Shown here one piece after another: positions 60,233 to 64,000 of a DNA stretch of 64,000 bases. The stretch spans positions 1,114,501 to 1,178,500 of the forward strand of contig NZ_CP031188.1 of the NCBI RefSeq assembly GCF_003344925.1, given 5' to 3'. The stretch is from Flavobacterium arcticum (lineage in GTDB: Bacteria > Bacteroidota > Bacteroidia > Flavobacteriales > Flavobacteriaceae). The notes under the pieces were generated by a model. That model had not been told where the DNA came from. It worked only from the letters and a program-made list of their open reading frames with translations, and made no database searches. The position numbers and the translations under genes were made by a program. How positions within the stretch are numbered: position 1 is the stretch's first letter; each line of letters begins with the position of its first letter.

Positions 60233-61231
60233 ATGGCAAACCAAACCCACAACTCCAACGAGGACTTAGATCTAGCATTGGTATCTGGTAAGATTAAAAA
60301 ATATATAGGACGTATAAACGACTGGTTTTTTGACTGGATATTATTTTTAAAGCGTAATATTATATTAGTAGCAATAGTAATTATTGCTGGTGTAGCACTG
60401 GGCTATTATATGGATAGCAACGAAAAAATTTATGAGCAACGAATAGTTGTAATGCCCAATTTTGGGAGTATAGATTATTTATATGATAATATTGAGCTGA
60501 TAAACGAAAAAATAAAAGAGAGTGATGGCGAGTTTTTAAGTAGTATTGGTTTTAATGGCGGAGCTGCAATAGGTGGTATTACAGTAAAACCTGTAATAGA
60601 GATATACGATTTTATTGATGATGAAGAAGATGAGCAGCAGAAAAAACTTCAGGTATTTAGACTTTTAGCAGAGAGTGATAATATAGAAGATGTAATGGAG
60701 GATATGCCTACTTCTAGAAACTATACTAAACACCTGATTACTATATATACTGCTGGTAATGCAAGCCATGAAGCAACTGTAGAGCCGTTAATGAAATACT
60801 TAAATCAAGATGCTTATTTTTTAAAGGTTAAGGAAGAATATACTAAGAGCCTTGAACAAGAAATTGTAGCTAATGATAGTACAATAAATAATATAGATGC
60901 TTTGCTAACAGGTTATTCTGTTAACGGTAGAAAGACTCCTGTGGGTAATCAAATGTACCATAGCGATAATACACAGCTGGATGAGGTTATAATCCTTAAA
61001 AATAAACTCATAAAGAAGCAAAATAAAAATAGGGTAAACCGTATAAACTATAGCAAAATTATTAAAGAAAATAGCGTAGTACTTAATGTTAAGCGAGATA
61101 ACATTCTTGCCGGCAGAATGAAGCTAATAGTACCGTTTCTTCTTTTCTTCTTTATTTTTATGCCAATTGTATCGTTTATAAGTTACTACAAAAGGCAAAT
61201 AAAAAAACGAAAAATGATTATCAATGAATAA
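60233..61231 (+). CDS. Wzz/GumC-type chain-length regulator-like protein
   Basis: A 332-residue inner-membrane protein with two membrane helices, near residues 43-61 (NIILVAIVIIAGVALGYYMD) and at the C-terminus (LIVPFLLFFFIFMPIVSFIS), with a periplasmic domain between them. This is the plan of polysaccharide co-polymerases that set O-antigen or capsule chain length. The proline-rich motif usually next to the second helix is weak here, so the assignment rests on topology and position: it lies 5 bp after the preceding gene and overlaps rfbB by 8 bp. Confidence 0.72.
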   Translation: MANQTHNSNEDLDLALVSGKIKKYIGRINDWFFDWILFLKRNIILVAIVIIAGVALGYYMDSNEKIYEQRIVVMPNFGSIDYLYDNIELINEKIKESDGEFLSSIGFNGGAAIGGITVKPVIEIYDFIDDEEDEQQKKLQVFRLLAESDNIEDVMEDMPTSRNYTKHLITIYTAGNASHEATVEPLMKYLNQDAYFLKVKEEYTKSLEQEIVANDSTINNIDALLTGYSVNGRKTPVGNQMYHSDNTQLDEVIILKNKLIKKQNKNRVNRINYSKIIKENSVVLNVKRDNILAGRMKLIVPFLLFFFIFMPIVSFISYYKRQIKKRKMIINE

Positions 61232-62240
61232 AGCGATAGTAATAACAGGAGGAGCAGGATTTATAGGAGCAAATTTTATTGTGCATTTTCTTGCCGAAAA
61301 CCCTGATTATTTTGTGGTAAACCTTGATTTGCTTACTTATGCAGGTACACTAGATAATCTTACAGAAATTGAGAATAACCCAAATTATAAGTTTGTAAAA
61401 GGAGATATTTGCGATAGACCTTTTTTACAAGAGTTATTTGCAACATATGATTTTAGAGGGGTAATACATTTTGCTGCGGAGTCGCATGTAGATAATTCTA
61501 TTTCAGGACCAGAAGCCTTTATAAAAACCAATGTATTGGGTACTTTTAACTTGCTAGAAACCGCAAGACAACATTGGATGGATGCACCTAACGCGTATAA
61601 ATCAGGATATGAAAATTGCCGTTTCCACCATATCTCTACTGATGAGGTATATGGTACACTAGGTGCCGAAGGCTTATTTACAGAGGAAACTCCTTATGCA
61701 CCGAATAGTCCTTACAGTGCTTCAAAAGCATCATCTGACATGGTAGTACGAAGCTATTTTCATACTTATGGGATGAATGTAGTTACTACTAACTGTTCTA
61801 ATAACTATGGACCAAAACAGCATCAAGAAAAGCTAATACCTACTATTATAAGGAAAGCCATATCAGGAGAAAATATTCCTATTTATGGCGATGGTAAAAA
61901 TGTGCGCGACTGGTTATATGTGTTAGACCATTGTACAGGTATAGAGCTTGCTTATAAAAATGGTAAGGCAGGCGAAACCTACAACATAGGTGGAAGAAAC
62001 GAGCGCAATAATTTATATATTGCTAACAAGATATGTGAACTGCTCGATACAATGCAGCCAAAAGCAGAAGGTAGTTATAAAGATCAAATTACATTTGTGA
62101 CAGACAGACCAGGGCACGATTTGCGCTATGCGATAGATGCTACTAAAATAGAGAATGAATTAGGCTGGAAAGCCGCCGAAAATTTTGAAACAGGAATTGT
62201 AAAAACCATAGAATGGTATTTACAGAAACTAACAAAATAA
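61224..62240 (+). CDS. rfbB: dTDP-glucose 4,6-dehydratase
   Basis: A 338-residue short-chain dehydrogenase, the second step to dTDP-L-rhamnose. The NAD-binding start is [20 protein letters not shown], the substrate region is [20 protein letters not shown], the catalytic residues are in [12 protein letters not shown] and [13 protein letters not shown], and the sugar-binding [12 protein letters not shown] follows. It overlaps the upstream Wzz-like gene by 8 bp and is 1 bp from rfbA, so it is tightly operonic. Confidence 0.97.
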   Translation: MNKAIVITGGAGFIGANFIVHFLAENPDYFVVNLDLLTYAGTLDNLTEIENNPNYKFVKGDICDRPFLQELFATYDFRGVIHFAAESHVDNSISGPEAFIKTNVLGTFNLLETARQHWMDAPNAYKSGYENCRFHHISTDEVYGTLGAEGLFTEETPYAPNSPYSASKASSDMVVRSYFHTYGMNVVTTNCSNNYGPKQHQEKLIPTIIRKAISGENIPIYGDGKNVRDWLYVLDHCTGIELAYKNGKAGETYNIGGRNERNNLYIANKICELLDTMQPKAEGSYKDQITFVTDRPGHDLRYAIDATKIENELGWKAAENFETGIVKTIEWYLQKLTK

Positions 62241-62241
62241 C

Positions 62242-63102
62242 ATGAAAGGAATAATATTAGCCGGAGGTTCAGGTACAAGACTACATCCACTTACGCTTGC
62301 CGTAAGTAAGCAGTTAATGCCTATTTATGATAAACCGATGATATACTACCCATTATCTACCCTTATGTGGGCAGGTATTAGGGAAATACTTATTATATCT
62401 ACCCCACACGATTTACCGTTGTTCCGTCATCTTTTAGGCGATGGTAGTAAACTAGGGTGTCGTTTTGAGTATGCCGTTCAGGAGCACCCTAACGGGCTTG
62501 CAGAGGCATTCGTTATCGGTAAAGAATTTGTAGGTAACGATAAGGTAGCGCTAATACTGGGCGACAATATATTTTATGGTACAGGTCTTGGCGATTTACT
62601 GCAAAGCAATAACAATCCCGAAGGCGGTATTATTTATGCCTACCATGTACACGACCCTGAGCGTTATGGTGTGGTAGATTTTGATAAAGAGGGTAATGCA
62701 CTATCTATAGAAGAAAAGCCAGAGAAACCAAAGTCGAACTTTGCCGTACCAGGCATTTATTTTTATGATAATGATGTCCTTGATATTGCAGCTAATATAA
62801 AACCAAGCCATAGAGGTGAACTAGAAATTACTGATGTAAACAAGGAATACTTGAAGCGTGGTAATCTTAAGGTTAGTATACTAGATAGAGGTACAGCTTG
62901 GTTAGATACAGGTACATTTAACTCATTAATGCAAGCAGGGCAGTTCGTACAAGTAATAGAAGAACGCCAAGGGCTTAAAATAGGGGCTATAGAAGAAGCT
63001 GCCTATAAAATGGGATATATAAATAAAGAAGAACTTACAGCACTTGCAGAGCCGTTATTAAAAAGTGGTTATGGAACACATTTGCTAAGTATAATAGAAT
63101 AA
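62242..63102 (+). CDS. rfbA: glucose-1-phosphate thymidylyltransferase
   Basis: A 286-residue enzyme that makes dTDP-glucose from dTTP and glucose 1-phosphate, the first step of the pathway. The nucleotide-binding motif is [20 protein letters not shown] followed by [18 protein letters not shown]. Metal and sugar contacts are in [10 protein letters not shown] and [16 protein letters not shown]. Length is standard. It starts 1 bp after the rfbB stop. Confidence 0.97.
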   Translation: MKGIILAGGSGTRLHPLTLAVSKQLMPIYDKPMIYYPLSTLMWAGIREILIISTPHDLPLFRHLLGDGSKLGCRFEYAVQEHPNGLAEAFVIGKEFVGNDKVALILGDNIFYGTGLGDLLQSNNNPEGGIIYAYHVHDPERYGVVDFDKEGNALSIEEKPEKPKSNFAVPGIYFYDNDVLDIAANIKPSHRGELEITDVNKEYLKRGNLKVSILDRGTAWLDTGTFNSLMQAGQFVQVIEERQGLKIGAIEEAAYKMGYINKEELTALAEPLLKSGYGTHLLSIIE

Positions 63103-63110
63103 AAGAAAAG

Positions 63111-63662
63111 ATGGCAGCTATACCAACCAAACTGGAAGGATGTTTTATTATTGAGCCAAACGTGATACCTGATGAGCGTGGCTATTTTATGGAAAGCTAT
63201 AATGAGAAACGTTTTGAAGCTGAAACAGGAGCTAAAGTACATTTTGTGCAAGACAATCAGTCGTTTTCTACACGAGGAGTATTGCGTGGGTTACATTATC
63301 AAACAGGAGAACACGCACAAGCAAAACTGGTAAGAGTATTGCAAGGCGAAGTGCTAGATGTAGCGGTAGATGTTCGTCCTGGTTCGCCAACTTATGGGCA
63401 GCATGTAGCAGTATTGCTTTCAGCAGAAAATAATAGACAACTTTTTGTACCGCGTGGTTTTGCACATGGCTTTTTAGTTGTGAGCGAAACAGCTACCTTC
63501 TTTTATAAATGTGATAATTTTTATAATAAAGAGTCTGAAGGTGGTATTATGTATAACGATGCTATTATTGATATAGACTGGGGTATGGAAGCATCGGAGC
63601 TTATTATATCACAAAAAGACACCATATTACCTAATCTTGAAAATGCAAGACCCATATGGTAG
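63111..63662 (+). CDS. rfbC: dTDP-4-dehydrorhamnose 3,5-epimerase
   Basis: A 183-residue cupin-type epimerase for the third step. Visible features are EGCFIIEPNVIPDERGYFME, the substrate region FVQDNQSFSTRGVLRGLHYQ with active His, AKLVRVLQGEVLDVAVDVRP and FVPRGFAHGFLVVSE with YKCDNFYNKESEGG. It lies 8 bp after rfbA and overlaps rfbD by 7 bp. Confidence 0.97.
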   Translation: MAAIPTKLEGCFIIEPNVIPDERGYFMESYNEKRFEAETGAKVHFVQDNQSFSTRGVLRGLHYQTGEHAQAKLVRVLQGEVLDVAVDVRPGSPTYGQHVAVLLSAENNRQLFVPRGFAHGFLVVSETATFFYKCDNFYNKESEGGIMYNDAIIDIDWGMEASELIISQKDTILPNLENARPIW

Positions 63663-64000
63663 TACTAGTAACAGGAGCATCGGGTCAGCTAGGTCAGGCA
63701 TTGCAGGCAATAGCGTCACAGTATAATACAATACAGTTCCACTTTGCTACTTCGGCAGAGGTCGACATTACAAGTAAAGAAAATTTGGAAGCAATATTCG
63801 GCATTATAAAGCCGAATTTTTGTATTAATGCAGCAGCTTATACTGCTGTAGATAAAGCCGAAAGCGAGCCCGAAAAAGCACATTTGGTAAATGTTATAGG
63901 TGCAAAAAACCTTGCAGAAGTTTGCAAAGAGCATAACACTACGTTAATACACGTTTCAACTGATTTTGTATTTGATGGCAGTAAAGATACACCTTATACT
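63656..64000 (+). CDS. rfbD: dTDP-4-dehydrorhamnose reductase (partial, cut by window end)
   Basis: The first 115 residues of the last enzyme, which reduces the epimerised keto sugar to dTDP-L-rhamnose. The reading starts MVVLVTGASGQLGQALQAIA, the Rossmann motif, and includes PNFCINAAAYTAVDKAESEP and LIHVSTDFVFDGSK with the conserved serine-threonine-aspartate. The ATG at 63656 overlaps the end of rfbC by 7 bp, as is usual in this operon. The rest lies beyond the window. Confidence 0.95.
   Translation, partial: MVVLVTGASGQLGQALQAIASQYNTIQFHFATSAEVDITSKENLEAIFGIIKPNFCINAAAYTAVDKAESEPEKAHLVNVIGAKNLAEVCKEHNTTLIHVSTDFVFDGSKDTPYT

Overview
The window reads as a chromosome segment of a low-GC member of the Bacteroidota, most likely family Flavobacteriaceae (Flavobacterium or a close relative). 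The reasons are: promoters of the Bacteroidota type (TTG, about 19 bp, TAnnTTTG) in front of many genes, almost no Shine-Dalgarno sequences, many lipoproteins of Bacteroidota type, and families common in this group (DUF4837, DUF4175, GIN/DUF2807, GH3-like, DUF4349, four-helix-bundle protein, non-discriminating layout of gltX and glnS). No phage, CRISPR array, rRNA operon or complete insertion sequence was seen. There is one tRNA gene (Cys).

Layout. 0.1-1.1 kb: a SUKH-type presumed immunity gene and an unknown partner. 1.1-5.5 kb (minus): Fe-S assembly operon, SufA-like/sufB/sufC/sufD, with a small four-helix-bundle gene flanked by inverted repeats inserted between sufC and sufD; sufS and sufE do not follow. 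5.7-17.2 kb (mostly plus): metallo-beta-lactamase-fold hydrolase, subtilisin-like lipoprotein, M1 peptidase, an S24 repressor facing rnpA, DUF4349 lipoprotein, S41 protease, KUP potassium transporter, OmpA-like protein. 17.3-22.4 kb (minus): ElaA-type acetyltransferase, two lipoproteins, MltD-like transglycosylase, pgk. 22.7-28.9 kb: holB, DoxX-like protein, a lipoprotein, a PIF1/RecD-like helicase, and a LysR regulator divergent from an MdaB-like oxidoreductase. 28.9-36.8 kb (minus): OmpH-like chaperone, methyltransferase, lipoprotein, mnmG, ybeY and a 1100-residue DUF4175 membrane protein, with four parS-like sites between 31.1 and 33.1 kb. 37-47.9 kb: gltX, SPFH protein, a YtxH/holin-like trio, glnS, folB, tRNA-Cys, LysE-type exporter, two GIN-domain proteins, RNase R. 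48.0-64 kb (mostly plus): DUF2007, an AT-rich gene-free region, rpiB, an accessory zone around tex, tatA, M23 peptidase, GH3-like protein, DUF6909-like protein, a Wzz-like protein and the dTDP-rhamnose genes rfbB-rfbA-rfbC-rfbD (the last cut by the window end).

Most noteworthy points. (1) The 550-bp AT-rich gap upstream of rpiB holds six exact copies of TTAT[C/T]AACA, close to a DnaA box, two of them as a near-palindromic pair. Gene orientation switches from mainly minus to mainly plus at this place, and parS-like sites lie 15-17 kb away. I propose it as a candidate replication origin. (2) Two neighbouring core genes, tex and rpiB, each have a second, separated copy of their own 3' end downstream, with an accessory gene lying between the true end and the copy. 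In tex the differences are almost all synonymous, suggesting that the two ends diverged in different lineages before being brought together by recombination. (3) Two of the parS-like sites lie inside coding sequence at gene ends and are read as Phe-His-Val-Glu. (4) An S24 repressor gene has an inverted repeat over its start, and a second inverted repeat overlaps the divergent, possibly leaderless, rnpA promoter.
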